DNA of 64,000 nucleotides, from contig DASQOR010000088.1 in assembly GCA_035644395.1 (NCBI GenBank), positions 35,148-99,147 of the forward strand, in the 5' to 3' direction. Source of the DNA: JBGPLJ01 sp035644395. GTDB taxonomy: Bacteria; Pseudomonadota; Gammaproteobacteria; Steroidobacterales; Steroidobacteraceae. The notes beneath the pieces are model-generated. The model was given only the letters and a program-made list of their open reading frames with translations, searched no databases and had not been told where the DNA came from. Of the stretch, positions 53,201 to 60,568 are shown piece by piece. Made by a program: the position numbers and the translations under genes. Position 1 is the first letter of the stretch. The number at the start of each line of letters is the position of its first letter.

Positions 53201-53388
53201 TTGGCGTCGGTCGAATTCTGCAGGCTCTTGCGATAGCCCGTAACGACGACCTCTTCGATCGCATCGTTCGATGCGCTGTCCTGTGCCATGGCGGCCACAG
53301 GCACGAGCGCCGCGAAGGCGCCGTAGGTCAATGCCGTACTCACGAGCCCGAGCAGCAGTCTTTGCGTCGCGGATGACTTGTCTTGCAT
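50254..53388 (-). CDS. Large TonB-dependent receptor, probable xylo-oligosaccharide/aldouronate transporter
   Basis: 1,044 residues, the size of the Xanthomonas/Caulobacter receptor subfamily. Signal peptide to VAAMAQDS, TonB-box-like EEVVVTGYRKSLQ, plug with IRGLGTNFTRILLNGAPV and GGAAGTVDMRSARPF, barrel ending ILVGLRGTFK. Its promoter overlaps a LacI-type operator (53482-53497). Receptors of this group beside GH67/GH3 genes import oligosaccharides in CUT loci. Substrate is inferred. exuT and manD lie downstream on the same strand. Confidence 0.92.
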   Translation of the reverse strand: MQDKSSATQRLLLGLVSTALTYGAFAALVPVAAMAQDSASNDAIEEVVVTGYRKSLQNSTDAKRESVSFTDKIFAEDIGKFPDTNIAESFNRIPGITITRETSGEGLNIAIRGLGTNFTRILLNGAPVAVASTGRTDSQNTNREVDLDMFPTELFTQLTVNKSSMADMTEGGAAGTVDMRSARPFDNPGLRIAYSGQGTKNSEADDWGARGSLLASNTWDKFGVLVGVAGVTNKVRTTGFETIGWTNANLSATQSTSATRNNTGGGNWTIPATVPANAGNGLTTGATIDQAFLLANNPGASITQIDNGIIPRLGRPSDEFGDKDRYNGIVSLEFRPSDELHFYLDSMYGKRKNDMQRIDMNWVGRNGAAVPLNMTFDRADCTNGCVVTGGTFANAQFFLEYRPFIEDADFWGVNPGFEWQIGDRMKFDLQGNYTESSFHRESPTVLVNTPGSSGVTVNFTNDGTIPTMDSVVDLNDPANFVWPGGRVNIQDEKRDTDTKGVRGNFTWGDNGFNVRFGAAYDEVSRTIVAIDNSQFWQNAVCGNAPNVEVPGPNSQPGCNGLVAPGAAPAGFPTYPGLGTGYSTGSPALNYSGSLIPQTSLGSYLMPGPDGFVTVDWNRLRADSNYAAFHAAAPETGASNTGASAGFVEEKVTGGYVELNGATDLGGNSLRYNVGVRFVSTDQDIGGRVTFPDNRNITATTPAITPAAPCYTSATNGTSADGGCYPNAVNVPHTTNTYDNWLPSMNLAYGIGEHAIVRGALSRTMTRPNPNSMLPGLNFSTPSADVATVGNPALDPFISDNIDLGFEYYTGSEGYFGFAAFRKSIEGFTVNGSSTVPFSALEVYGITYNTLTTAQQTAIDARGGPTVATVVLTQQVNASGNLTVNGLEFNWVQPLDFLLGRVGLNGLGFTANMTLIDQVGKGAAPAIAVGVAPSTYNFTLYYENYGVSARVSRTYADGAVTSTPNQNGITAASLFSNNYGQWDFSSSFDFGKMFGANSTWYPELTIDVVNFTNEDQRGYFQFNNAAFTQYTPGRQILVGLRGTFK

Positions 53389-53481
53389 TGGATTGGCCCC
53401 CCAAAGGCTGTCCGATCTTCTGTCGCCGGAATTCTCCGATCCCGATTCTTCTCGCGCCTGGCTCGAGCCGGGGTCGATTTG

Positions 53482-53510
53482 ATGTTAGCGCTCACATTTT
53501 GTATTCGCAA
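53482..53510 (-). promoter_or_regulatory. Promoter of the TonB receptor with overlapping LacI-family operator
   Basis: On the minus strand TTGCGA (53505-53510) and TAACAT (53482-53487) are spaced exactly 17 nt. The near-palindrome ATGTGAGCGCTAACAT (53482-53497) covers the spacer and the -10. This is a classic repressor-occlusion layout and matches the TGxTAGCGCTAACA type of xylan-gene operators. Confidence 0.7.
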
Positions 53511-53657
53511 GATGCTCGGACGCACCAATGATCGAGTAACATGCGGAAAAGCACGCTCCGGACTGGAAATGCGCCGCGACCGGCGCGGCGGCAGAGAAAC
53601 CGGGAAGTCGCGCGAACTTGCTACTTTTTCTGCGGATTTGTCCTGTATTGCCGTAAA

Positions 53658-53671
53658 TGGTACCGGTACCA
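53658..53671. promoter_or_regulatory. Perfect 14-nt palindrome, LacI-family operator candidate before GH3
   Basis: TGGTACCGGTACCA is self-complementary over all 14 nt and fits the LacI-family frame TGxTAxCGxTAxCA. It ends 39 nt before the GH3 ATG. Its half site (TGGTAC) differs from those at 43316 and 53482 (GTTAGC), so a second LacI-type protein may bind it. Confidence 0.6.
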
Positions 53672-53710
53672 ACCCGCGCCCGGGGGCGCATCGATCCGGG
53701 GGAATCGACC

Positions 53711-56089
53711 ATGTCCAGCATGAAGAGCCTTGCCCTGCGCTCGCGACCGCTCGCGCTGCTGCTGGCCCTGATATCCGCGTCGATCGCCGCGACTGCGGCG
53801 CAGCCGCAACAGCAGACGGCACTCTACAAGGATCCCGCCGCACCGCTCGAGCAGCGCATCGACTACCTGCTCTCGCGCATGACGCCCGAAGAGAAGCTCG
53901 CCGAGATCACGACTGTCTGGACCCAGAAGGGCGACATCATGAACGCGGCCGGCGAGTTCGATGTCGCCAAGGCGCGCAAGCGCTACCCCGCCGGCATCGG
54001 CCATTTCGCGCGTCCGAGCGATCTGCGCGGCCTCGGCAGCCCCGACGACCGGCCGTTTCGCGACGAACGCCAGACGGTGGCGCTTGTGAATGCGATCCAG
54101 CGCTACAACGTGACCGAGACACGGCTCGGTATCCCGGCGCTTTTTCACGAGGAATCGCTGCACGGGTACTCCGCGCGCGGCGCGACGAACTTCCCGCAGT
54201 CGATTGCACTCGCGAGCACCTGGGACCCGCCGCTTCTGACCAGGATCTTCACCGTCGCCGGTCGCGAGGTCCGCGCGCGCGGCGTACAGCTCGTGCTCGC
54301 CCCGGTTGTCGACGTCGCGCGCGATCCCCGCTGGGGACGCATCGAGGAAACCTACGGCGAGGACCCGTATCTCGTCGGCGAAATGGGTGTCGCCGCGATC
54401 CGCGGCTTTCAGGGCGACTCGCTGCCGCTTGCACCGGGACATGTGTTTGCAACGCTCAAGCATATGACCGGCCACGGCCAGCCCGAAGCCGGCACGAACG
54501 TCGGGCCTGCCGGCATTTCCGAGCGCGTGCTGCGCGAGATCTTTTTTCCGCCCTTCGCGGCCGCCGTGAAGCGCGCCAACGTGCAGAGCGTGATGGCCTC
54601 CTACAACGAAATCGACGGCGTGCCCTCGCATGCGAATGGCTGGCTCCTCAACCAGATCCTGCGCGGCGAAATGGGCTTCCAGGGCGCGGTCGTGAGCGAC
54701 TACTGGGGCATTTCGCAGCTCGCGGACATTCATCACGTCGAAGCGGATCTCACGGGCGCGGCCGCCCGCGCGCTCAAGGCGGGTGTCGATGCGGACCTGC
54801 CGGACGGCAACTCCTTCGCGAATCTGCCGGCGGCGCTCGCACAGGGTCGCGTGACGCAGGCCGATATCGACCAGGCGGTACGGCGCATGCTGCGCCTGAA
54901 GTTCCTGTCGGGCCTTTTCGAGAATCCCTACGCCGATGCGAAATATGCCGAAGCCATTACCGGCAACGCGGAAGCCCGCGCGCTCGCGGAGGAAGCGGCG
55001 CGCAAGGCTATTGTTCTTCTCAAGAACGACGGCACCCTGCCCTTGCACGCCGATACGCTGAAAACCCTCGCTGTCATCGGTCCCAACGCGGCCGTCGCGC
55101 GCCTCGGCGGCTATTCCAACGTGCCGAGACACGCCATCAGCGTGCTCGACGGCATCCGGGCGAAGCTCGGCAATCGAGTCCGCGTCGTCACGGCCGAAGG
55201 CGTGCGGCTGACGGACAAGGGCAGCTGGTATGAGGATGAGGTCGTCATCGCGAAGCCGCAGGAGAACCGCGCTCGCATCGCCGAAGCGGTGAAGATTGCG
55301 CAAGGCGCCGATGCAATCGTGCTGGTCCTCGGCGGCAGCAGTGCGACGAGTCGCGAGGGCTGGGGCGACAATCACCTTGGCGATACCACCAGCCTTGAAC
55401 TCGTCGGCGAGCAGAATGAGCTCGCGCGCGCCCTGTATGGACTCGGCAAGCCAGTCGTCGTGGTCCTCATCAACGGCCGGCCGCAATCGGTCATCGAGAT
55501 CTCCGAGAGGGCCAACGCACTCGTCGAGGGCTGGTATCTCGGCCAGGAAGGCGGGACGGCGATGGCCCAGATTCTCTTCGGCGACGCGAATCCCGGCGGC
55601 AAGCTCCCGGTCACCATTGCGCGCAACGCGGGCCAGTTGCCGCTGACCTACAATCAGAAGCCGAGCTCTCACCGCGGCTACCTTTTCGACAGCAAGGATC
55701 CGCTTTACCCCTTCGGTTTCGGACTTTCGTACACCAGCTTCGAGATCGGCGCGCCGGTGCTCTCCGCGTCGACGATCAGGAAGGACGGGTCCGTCAACGT
55801 CAACGTCGACGTGCGCAACACCGGCATGGTCGCGGGCGACGAAGTCGTGCAGCTCTATATTCGCGATGTCGTGAGCTCCGTGACTCGACCGGTGAAGGAG
55901 CTGCGTGGCTTTCAACGCGTAACGCTGGCACCCGGTGAATCGAAGCAGCTTGCGTTCACGATCGGACCCGATGCGCTCGCGCTCTGGGACAAGGACATGA
56001 AGCACGTCGTCGAGCCCGGTGAATTCAAGATCATGGTCGGGCCGAATTCGATGGATCTCAAAACGGTGGCACTGACCGTGACGGAGTGA
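53711..56089 (+). CDS. GH3 glycoside hydrolase, probable beta-xylosidase/beta-glucosidase
   Basis: 792 residues from ATG 53711 with a G-rich ribosome-binding site. Signal peptide ends near ATAAQPQ. GH3 N-domain with IPALFHEESLHGY and VARDPRWGRIEETYGEDPYL; the nucleophile Asp is in GAVVSDYWGI near residue 340. The C-domain and a fibronectin-III-like tail (DVRNTGMVAGDEVVQLYI) follow. In this locus it would hydrolyse xylo-oligosaccharides after GH67 and deacetylation. Beta-glucosidase cannot be excluded. Confidence 0.88.
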   Translation: MSSMKSLALRSRPLALLLALISASIAATAAQPQQQTALYKDPAAPLEQRIDYLLSRMTPEEKLAEITTVWTQKGDIMNAAGEFDVAKARKRYPAGIGHFARPSDLRGLGSPDDRPFRDERQTVALVNAIQRYNVTETRLGIPALFHEESLHGYSARGATNFPQSIALASTWDPPLLTRIFTVAGREVRARGVQLVLAPVVDVARDPRWGRIEETYGEDPYLVGEMGVAAIRGFQGDSLPLAPGHVFATLKHMTGHGQPEAGTNVGPAGISERVLREIFFPPFAAAVKRANVQSVMASYNEIDGVPSHANGWLLNQILRGEMGFQGAVVSDYWGISQLADIHHVEADLTGAAARALKAGVDADLPDGNSFANLPAALAQGRVTQADIDQAVRRMLRLKFLSGLFENPYADAKYAEAITGNAEARALAEEAARKAIVLLKNDGTLPLHADTLKTLAVIGPNAAVARLGGYSNVPRHAISVLDGIRAKLGNRVRVVTAEGVRLTDKGSWYEDEVVIAKPQENRARIAEAVKIAQGADAIVLVLGGSSATSREGWGDNHLGDTTSLELVGEQNELARALYGLGKPVVVVLINGRPQSVIEISERANALVEGWYLGQEGGTAMAQILFGDANPGGKLPVTIARNAGQLPLTYNQKPSSHRGYLFDSKDPLYPFGFGLSYTSFEIGAPVLSASTIRKDGSVNVNVDVRNTGMVAGDEVVQLYIRDVVSSVTRPVKELRGFQRVTLAPGESKQLAFTIGPDALALWDKDMKHVVEPGEFKIMVGPNSMDLKTVALTVTE

Positions 56090-56179
56090 GGTGGCAAGCG
56101 TGGCGAAAGACTCGTTCTGCTTGCCATTCACGACGCCCGCGCGACGGCTCGTGAGCTACAGCGAGGGGCCGCTGACAAG

Positions 56180-56198
56180 GTCGGCTTGCAGGGCCGAC
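56180..56198 (-). terminator. Hairpin at the end of the stressosome/c-di-GMP gene run
   Basis: GTCGGC (56180-56185) pairs with GCCGAC (56193-56198), overlapping the end of the PilZ stop codon. A separate TGGCAAG/CTTGCCA hairpin at 56092-56126 could end GH3 transcripts. Neither has a T-run. Confidence 0.35.
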
Positions 56199-56521
56199 TA
56201 CACCTGCGCGCTTGCCCCGTCGCCGTAGCGCTTGTCCGGCGCCGGGAGAATGACCGCATCGTTGAAATGCAAGCCGATGATGCACCGGCCGTCCACGAGT
56301 GGCCGGCAGTAGACGACGCGGGCATCCAGGCGGAACGCGCCGTCCAGGTCGCAGACGATGACCCGATCGCGCACCTGGCAATAGCGATTGGCGACGATGC
56401 AGGCGCCGTGCAGGCTGATGTTCTCGATGACGATTCGCTCGATCACCGGCGACTCGCCGGGAATCTCCAGGCGCGCGGCCATGTTCATGTCGATTCTCCG
56501 TTCTGACCTTCCCCAGTTCAT
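56198..56521 (-). CDS. PilZ-domain c-di-GMP receptor
   Basis: 107-residue single-domain protein. The c-di-GMP-binding signatures are both present: RxxxR as RSERR at residues 5-9 and (D/N)xSxxG as NISLHG. ATG 56521 overlaps the TGA of the diguanylate cyclase gene (ATGA), so the two are translationally coupled. Long in-frame extension upstream is antisense-like and not supported. As the last gene of the run it looks like the effector for c-di-GMP made by the gene before it; its target is unknown. Confidence 0.88.
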   Translation of the reverse strand: MNWGRSERRIDMNMAARLEIPGESPVIERIVIENISLHGACIVANRYCQVRDRVIVCDLDGAFRLDARVVYCRPLVDGRCIIGLHFNDAVILPAPDKRYGDGASAQV

Positions 56522-57453
56522 AAGCTCGAAGCGCCGACCATGATCGGTCCGGTGGGTAATGCCGGCGGGCCACAGGCCACTGCCCGCTTGTGCCGATACA
56601 GCGCGATGTCCGCCTCGCCCATGAGCTCGGAAAGCGTGCGGGGCGATGCAGGGTCGAAACGCGCGACGCCAACGCTCAGTGACAACGCGTAACGGCCCTC
56701 CCTCGCCCCGCGCGCCCTGACGGACCTGCGCAAGGCCTGGCACAGCTCCTGCTCGCCGCGGCCGGGCTCTTCGATCGCAACTGCGATGAATTCGTCGCCG
56801 CCGATGCGCGCGACGATATCGGATTTGTCGTTGAAAGTGGCCTTGATTCCGGCAGCGGCCCGCGCGAGCGCCCGATCGCCTTCGCGATGACCAAAGCGGT
56901 CGTTGATGCCCTTGAGGTCATCGAGATCGGCAAAGAAGAGGAGCAGCGACCGCTGCAAGCGGTTGGCCACGCGCAATCCCTGGGTTGCAAGCGCGCGAAA
57001 GGCGCGTCGGTTGTAGAGGCCGGTGAGTTCGTCCTTCAGTGCGATATGCAGGAGCTTCTGCTGCGCCTCCTGGCGGCGCAGCGCGATGCGCACGGCCTTG
57101 ACCATGGATGTCCCGTGGATTGCGCACATGTGCCGGTCACGGCCGCCGCCGGTCTCGTCGGACAGCGGGTTGACGAAGTCGCGGCACACGTCCGGCAGCA
57201 GCAGTACGAGCACATTCGGCATGGCCGCGCGCACGCGCATGGCGGCCTTGAGCAGGCGCGCAGCGGGCCACGTGGAGTCGAGCAGCACGACGTCCGGATG
57301 AGCGAGCCCGGCACCCTGGAGCCTGCGGTTCAGGCCATCGATGTCGATGGAGTCGCAGTGAATCAATCCGTCGTCGAAGATCGTCCGTTCCGGCTGACGG
57401 AAGTCCTCGCGCCCATCGAAAACCAGCAGCGCTTTCATAGGTACGGCACTCAT
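56518..57453 (-). CDS. Diguanylate cyclase (GGDEF) with receiver-like N-terminus
   Basis: 311 residues from ATG 57453 (AAGGGGAG about 11 nt upstream). Residues 1-125 have a receiver-like pattern (LLVFDG, VVLLDSTWPAARLLKAAM, VLVLLLPDV). The C-terminal half is a GGDEF domain with DELTGLYNRRAF, FFADLDDLKGINDRFGH and an intact GGDEF at 218-222. The inhibitory I-site RxxD is DKSD here, so the Arg is lost and product inhibition may be absent. It follows the response-regulator gene by 150 nt and overlaps PilZ. Confidence 0.9.
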   Translation of the reverse strand: MSAVPMKALLVFDGREDFRQPERTIFDDGLIHCDSIDIDGLNRRLQGAGLAHPDVVLLDSTWPAARLLKAAMRVRAAMPNVLVLLLPDVCRDFVNPLSDETGGGRDRHMCAIHGTSMVKAVRIALRRQEAQQKLLHIALKDELTGLYNRRAFRALATQGLRVANRLQRSLLLFFADLDDLKGINDRFGHREGDRALARAAAGIKATFNDKSDIVARIGGDEFIAVAIEEPGRGEQELCQALRRSVRARGAREGRYALSLSVGVARFDPASPRTLSELMGEADIALYRHKRAVACGPPALPTGPIMVGASSL

Positions 57454-57603
57454 GGGTTCGACTACTCCCCTTGAACACGCCGGATGCCCCGACAGTGATC
57501 GAAACGATAGATCAATGCCGCACCAGCACAACCGGGTGATGTCTTGAGCAAGCGCCGGGAGAACACCCGAGTCAGGCGCCCGGGCGAGCCGAATCGCCAG
57601 GGA

Positions 57604-58236
57604 TCAGGGTTCGATCACTCCGCTGCGGATGGCGTAGCGCACAAGGCCCGCGGTCTGGTGGATGTCGAGCTTTTCCATAAGCTTGGTCCGGTGCGTATCG
57701 GCGGTCTTGACGCTGATGCCGAGGACTTCCGCGACCTCCTTCGTGGAGTGGCCCTCGCTCACGAGTTGCAGAACTTGGCGCTCGCGCGGCGTCAACGACA
57801 TCTTTGGCAGGTCGGTCCGCGCGAGGTACGCCTCGAGCACCGCCTTGGAGATTTTCGGACTCAGGTACACCTCGCCGCAATGTACGTGGTGCACCGCGGC
57901 CACCATGTCCTGCCCCGCCTGCGTCTTGAGGACATAGCCGCGTGCGCCGGCGCGCAGCGCCTCGATCGCATAGGGCTCTTCCATGTGGCGCGTGAGGATG
58001 ATCGAGCGCGTGTTCGGGCTGATGCGCGGCACCTCGGCCAGCACCCCGAGACCGCCGAGGCGCGGCATCTCGAGGTCGAGAATCGCGATCGCCGGCCGCA
58101 ATTCGCGAATGAGGGCAATCGCCTCGTGCCCGTCCGAGGCTTCGCCGACCACCTCGATCTTTTCGTTCTCGAGCAGCAAGCGCACGCCCTGCCGGACGAG
58201 CAGATGATCATCGGCAAGGACCACGCGAATGGCCAC
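57604..58236 (-). CDS. NarL/FixJ-type response regulator
   Basis: 210 residues, GTG start with GGGAG 5 nt upstream. Receiver domain with acidic DD at 9-10, phospho-acceptor Asp54 (ILDLEMP) and Lys near residue 104 (YVLKTQAG). C-terminal LuxR HTH from LTPRERQVLQLVSEG to VKTADTHRTKLMEKL. It begins 2 nt after the histidine kinase stop and is its evident partner. The 150 nt between it and the cyclase gene hold no clear promoter. Confidence 0.92.
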   Translation of the reverse strand: MAIRVVLADDHLLVRQGVRLLLENEKIEVVGEASDGHEAIALIRELRPAIAILDLEMPRLGGLGVLAEVPRISPNTRSIILTRHMEEPYAIEALRAGARGYVLKTQAGQDMVAAVHHVHCGEVYLSPKISKAVLEAYLARTDLPKMSLTPRERQVLQLVSEGHSTKEVAEVLGISVKTADTHRTKLMEKLDIHQTAGLVRYAIRSGVIEP

Positions 58237-58237
58237 G

Positions 58238-59188
58238 TCAGCTCCCGAACGGAACCGAAATCATGAGTTCCGTGCCGGCGCGTGCCGCGGAATAGATATG
58301 CAGCGTTCCACCGATGGACTCCACGCGTTCCCTGATCCCGATGAGCCCGAAACCCTGCTCGCCGGCCTGCTTCGGCGGCCTGTCGACGTCGAAGCCGACG
58401 CCGTTGTCCCGGATGTGGAAGAAGATCTGCGACTCCTCCCGGTGAAACTGGATGCTGACCTCGGTCGCCCGCGCGTGGCGCAGGGTGTTGTTGAGCGATT
58501 CCCGCGCCACCCGGTAGAGCACGGACTCGACGGGCTTCGGCAGGCGCTTCGCGGGCGGCTCTTCGATCGAGATCCGCAGGCCCGAGCGCTGCGAAACCCC
58601 TTCGGCGAGGTACTTGAGCGCCGGAACCAGGCCGAAGTCCTCGAGTATGGCGGGCGCCAGTTCGTGCGACAGGCGGCGCAGCTGTTCCTCGATCTGATCG
58701 AGCAACCCGGTCGTCTTCGCAACCCGGACGGCCGCTTCCGGATGCGCCTGCGCGAGATTGGCCAGCTCGATGTAGACCGCGACCAGCAGCTGGCCGGCTT
58801 CGTCGTGCAGCGAGTGGGAAATGCGCTTGGCTTCCTGCTCCAGCACTTCGTTGAACCGGCGCAGCGCGAGGCTGGCGTCACGAAAGCCGCGATACGCCAT
58901 CTCGAAGGGCGGCAGGCATTCGGCGAAAAACTCCGACGCGCGGGCGACGATCGTCTCGCTATCGCGGGCGGATTTTGCGCTGGCAAGGAGCGTCGCGACA
59001 CACTGGTGGTGAATGCGGGCGAGATCGATGAGCGGCGTGCCTTCGACCAGAGCGCGGCGCCCGATCTCGTAGGCCCCTTCGAGCGCGCGCTCGCCAACGC
59101 CCGCGACATAGGCCTCGAGGAGTCGCCGGTATTGTCCGGCGGACGTCTCGGGTCTTGCCTGCGCCAGATTGTCAGCGCCTTCGTTCAC
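58238..59188 (-). CDS. Sensor histidine kinase (HisKA_3) with RsbU-like N-terminal domain
   Basis: 316 residues. Residues ~18-90 (YRRLLEAYVAGVGERALEGAYE...) resemble the N-terminal RsbT-binding domain of RsbU. A linker leads to HisKA_3 with His128 in ISHSLHDEAGQ, then an HATPase with ESLNNTLRHA, DNGVGFD and GFGLIGIRERV. No membrane segment is seen, so it is cytoplasmic. GTG start overlaps the RsbX stop. The layout suggests that RsbT released from the stressosome switches this kinase, as proposed for Vibrio stressosome loci. Confidence 0.87.
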   Translation of the reverse strand: MNEGADNLAQARPETSAGQYRRLLEAYVAGVGERALEGAYEIGRRALVEGTPLIDLARIHHQCVATLLASAKSARDSETIVARASEFFAECLPPFEMAYRGFRDASLALRRFNEVLEQEAKRISHSLHDEAGQLLVAVYIELANLAQAHPEAAVRVAKTTGLLDQIEEQLRRLSHELAPAILEDFGLVPALKYLAEGVSQRSGLRISIEEPPAKRLPKPVESVLYRVARESLNNTLRHARATEVSIQFHREESQIFFHIRDNGVGFDVDRPPKQAGEQGFGLIGIRERVESIGGTLHIYSAARAGTELMISVPFGS

Positions 59189-59808
59189 GATTCGGCCCGC
59201 CCGTATCGCACGAGGAGCAACAGGGCATCGTCGTTCCGTTTCCTGCCACTCTCGAGCGCCGCATCCGCGATCGACTGGAGCGGCCCCCGCAAGGGCACTG
59301 CCGAGGCGGCCTCGTGCGCAACGCCGTCGGTGTTGAACACCAGTATATCGCCGGCGCCCAGCGTAACCACACTTGGCTGCAGGGCCGGCAGCTGGGATCC
59401 AACGACCCCATTACGTAACACCAGCCGTTCGTCCGGCACCGTCGGCAGCGCCCGCCGCACCAGGCCTTCGACATTGCCGACCCCTGCCCAGGCCACCGAA
59501 TGCTCGCGCGTACTGATCGTGGCGAGGCTCATCGTTACGCCCCGCGTGGGCCGAAGGGCCTCGTGACAGCGCTCGAACAGGGCCGTCAGTGCCTGGCCCG
59601 CATGCTGTTCGAGCACGTCGATCGCCACACGCGCGGCAAGCGCGGCGTCCGCGCCGTGTCCCAGGCCGTCGATCGCCGCGACCAGCGCGCCATCCCTCAG
59701 CGGACAGACGACGTGCCGGTCGCCCGACTCGCTTTCGCCGGGCATGGCGGCGACGGCCACACTCCATTCGAGGCCTGCGATGTTCACCGGAGCCACTTCG
59801 TTACGCAT
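59185..59808 (-). CDS. rsbX: RsbX-like PP2C/SpoIIE phosphatase
   Basis: 207 residues. PP2C metal-binding blocks: AAIDGLGHGADAA near residue 46, NTDGVAHE and a C-terminal RNDDALLLLV. RsbX resets stressosomes by dephosphorylating RsbS and RsbR. It overlaps the 3' end of rsbT by 25 nt and the kinase start by 4 nt, so expression is tightly coupled. Confidence 0.9.
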   Translation of the reverse strand: MRNEVAPVNIAGLEWSVAVAAMPGESESGDRHVVCPLRDGALVAAIDGLGHGADAALAARVAIDVLEQHAGQALTALFERCHEALRPTRGVTMSLATISTREHSVAWAGVGNVEGLVRRALPTVPDERLVLRNGVVGSQLPALQPSVVTLGAGDILVFNTDGVAHEAASAVPLRGPLQSIADAALESGRKRNDDALLLLVRYGRAES

Positions 59809-60185
59809 ACGGTCGTGCCCTCCCCGGGCTCCGACTTGATCAGGAATTCGTCCATGAGCCGGCGGACGCCGGGAAGCCCGAGGCCAAGGCCGCCGGACGT
59901 CGAGAATCCGTCGCGCATGGCGTCGTCGATGCTTGCGATGCCGGGCCCCGAATCGCGGCTGACGATCATGATGCCGCGCAGGTCGCCAGGATTGAGGACG
60001 CGGAGCAGGATTTCGCCCTCGCGCGCGTACGAGACGATGTTGCGCGCGAGTTCCGAGATCGCCGTGGCAATCAGGGTCGCGTCGGTCGCCGAAAAGCCGA
60101 TGCGGATCGAGAGCCCGCGGCCCTCGTGACGGGCGGTCACGATGTCGAGATTCGAGCGGATAGCTACGCGAATGTCCTCGGGCAC
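59784..60185 (-). CDS. rsbT: RsbT-like serine/threonine kinase (GHKL switch protein)
   Basis: 133 residues, GTG start. GHKL ATP-binding motifs: N-box SELARNIVSYA, G1 DSGPGI and G2 GLGLGLPGVRRLMDEF. In Bacillus RsbT phosphorylates RsbS/RsbR, then leaves the stressosome and activates RsbU. Here the RsbU-like domain is fused to a histidine kinase two genes downstream. Gap to rsbS 11 nt. Confidence 0.92.
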   Translation of the reverse strand: MPEDIRVAIRSNLDIVTARHEGRGLSIRIGFSATDATLIATAISELARNIVSYAREGEILLRVLNPGDLRGIMIVSRDSGPGIASIDDAMRDGFSTSGGLGLGLPGVRRLMDEFLIKSEPGEGTTVCVTKWLR

Positions 60186-60196
60186 GGGCTCGGCTC

Positions 60197-60559
60197 TCAG
60201 GGATTCAAGCGGGCCCGCTGTTCGAGATGAGCGAGACCCTCCTCGAGGTCGAGCGCCGTCGCGACGCCCTCGAGCGTGAGCCCGAGCTGCACCATCGCGA
60301 ACGCAACCTCCGGCTGAATGCCCACGATGACCGTGTCCGCGCCGCGCAGCCGGATCATGTAGGTGATGTCGCGCAGGGTGCGCGTCGCGAAGGAATCCAT
60401 GACGTCGAGCGCGGTCACGTCCACGACGACGCCCCGCGATCGAAAGTGCACGACACGGTCGAGGAGCGTGCTGCGCAGTTGCAGCAGGTCTTCATCGGAG
60501 AGGGCCGCTTGGATCGTCGCGATCAGGTAGCGGCCCTGCTTGAGAATCGGAACTTGCAC
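60197..60559 (-). CDS. rsbS: RsbS-like STAS scaffold protein
   Basis: 120-residue single STAS domain, GTG start (60557-60559), 9 nt after the RsbR stop. The phosphorylatable serine is retained as Ser56 in LDVMDSFATR, matching Bacillus RsbS Ser59. It forms the core of the stressosome with RsbR and holds RsbT. Confidence 0.92.
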   Translation of the reverse strand: MQVPILKQGRYLIATIQAALSDEDLLQLRSTLLDRVVHFRSRGVVVDVTALDVMDSFATRTLRDITYMIRLRGADTVIVGIQPEVAFAMVQLGLTLEGVATALDLEEGLAHLEQRARLNP

Positions 60560-60568
60560 TGCCTGTGC

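Larger units (their letters stand above)
53389..53710. other. 322-nt divergent regulatory gap, TonB receptor / GH3
   Basis: No gene is supported here. It holds the receptor promoter/operator on the minus strand and, nearer GH3, a second perfect palindrome (53658-53671). A long untranslated leader of about 90 nt precedes the receptor ATG. The rest shows nothing I can name. Confidence 0.6.

Noticed and set aside
51502..53376. 624-residue + strand ORF
   Set aside because: Antisense to the large TonB receptor, whose plug and barrel features are clear.
53621..56131. 836-residue minus strand ORF
   Set aside because: Antisense to GH3, which has signal peptide, nucleophile motif and fibronectin-like tail; the antisense product shows none.
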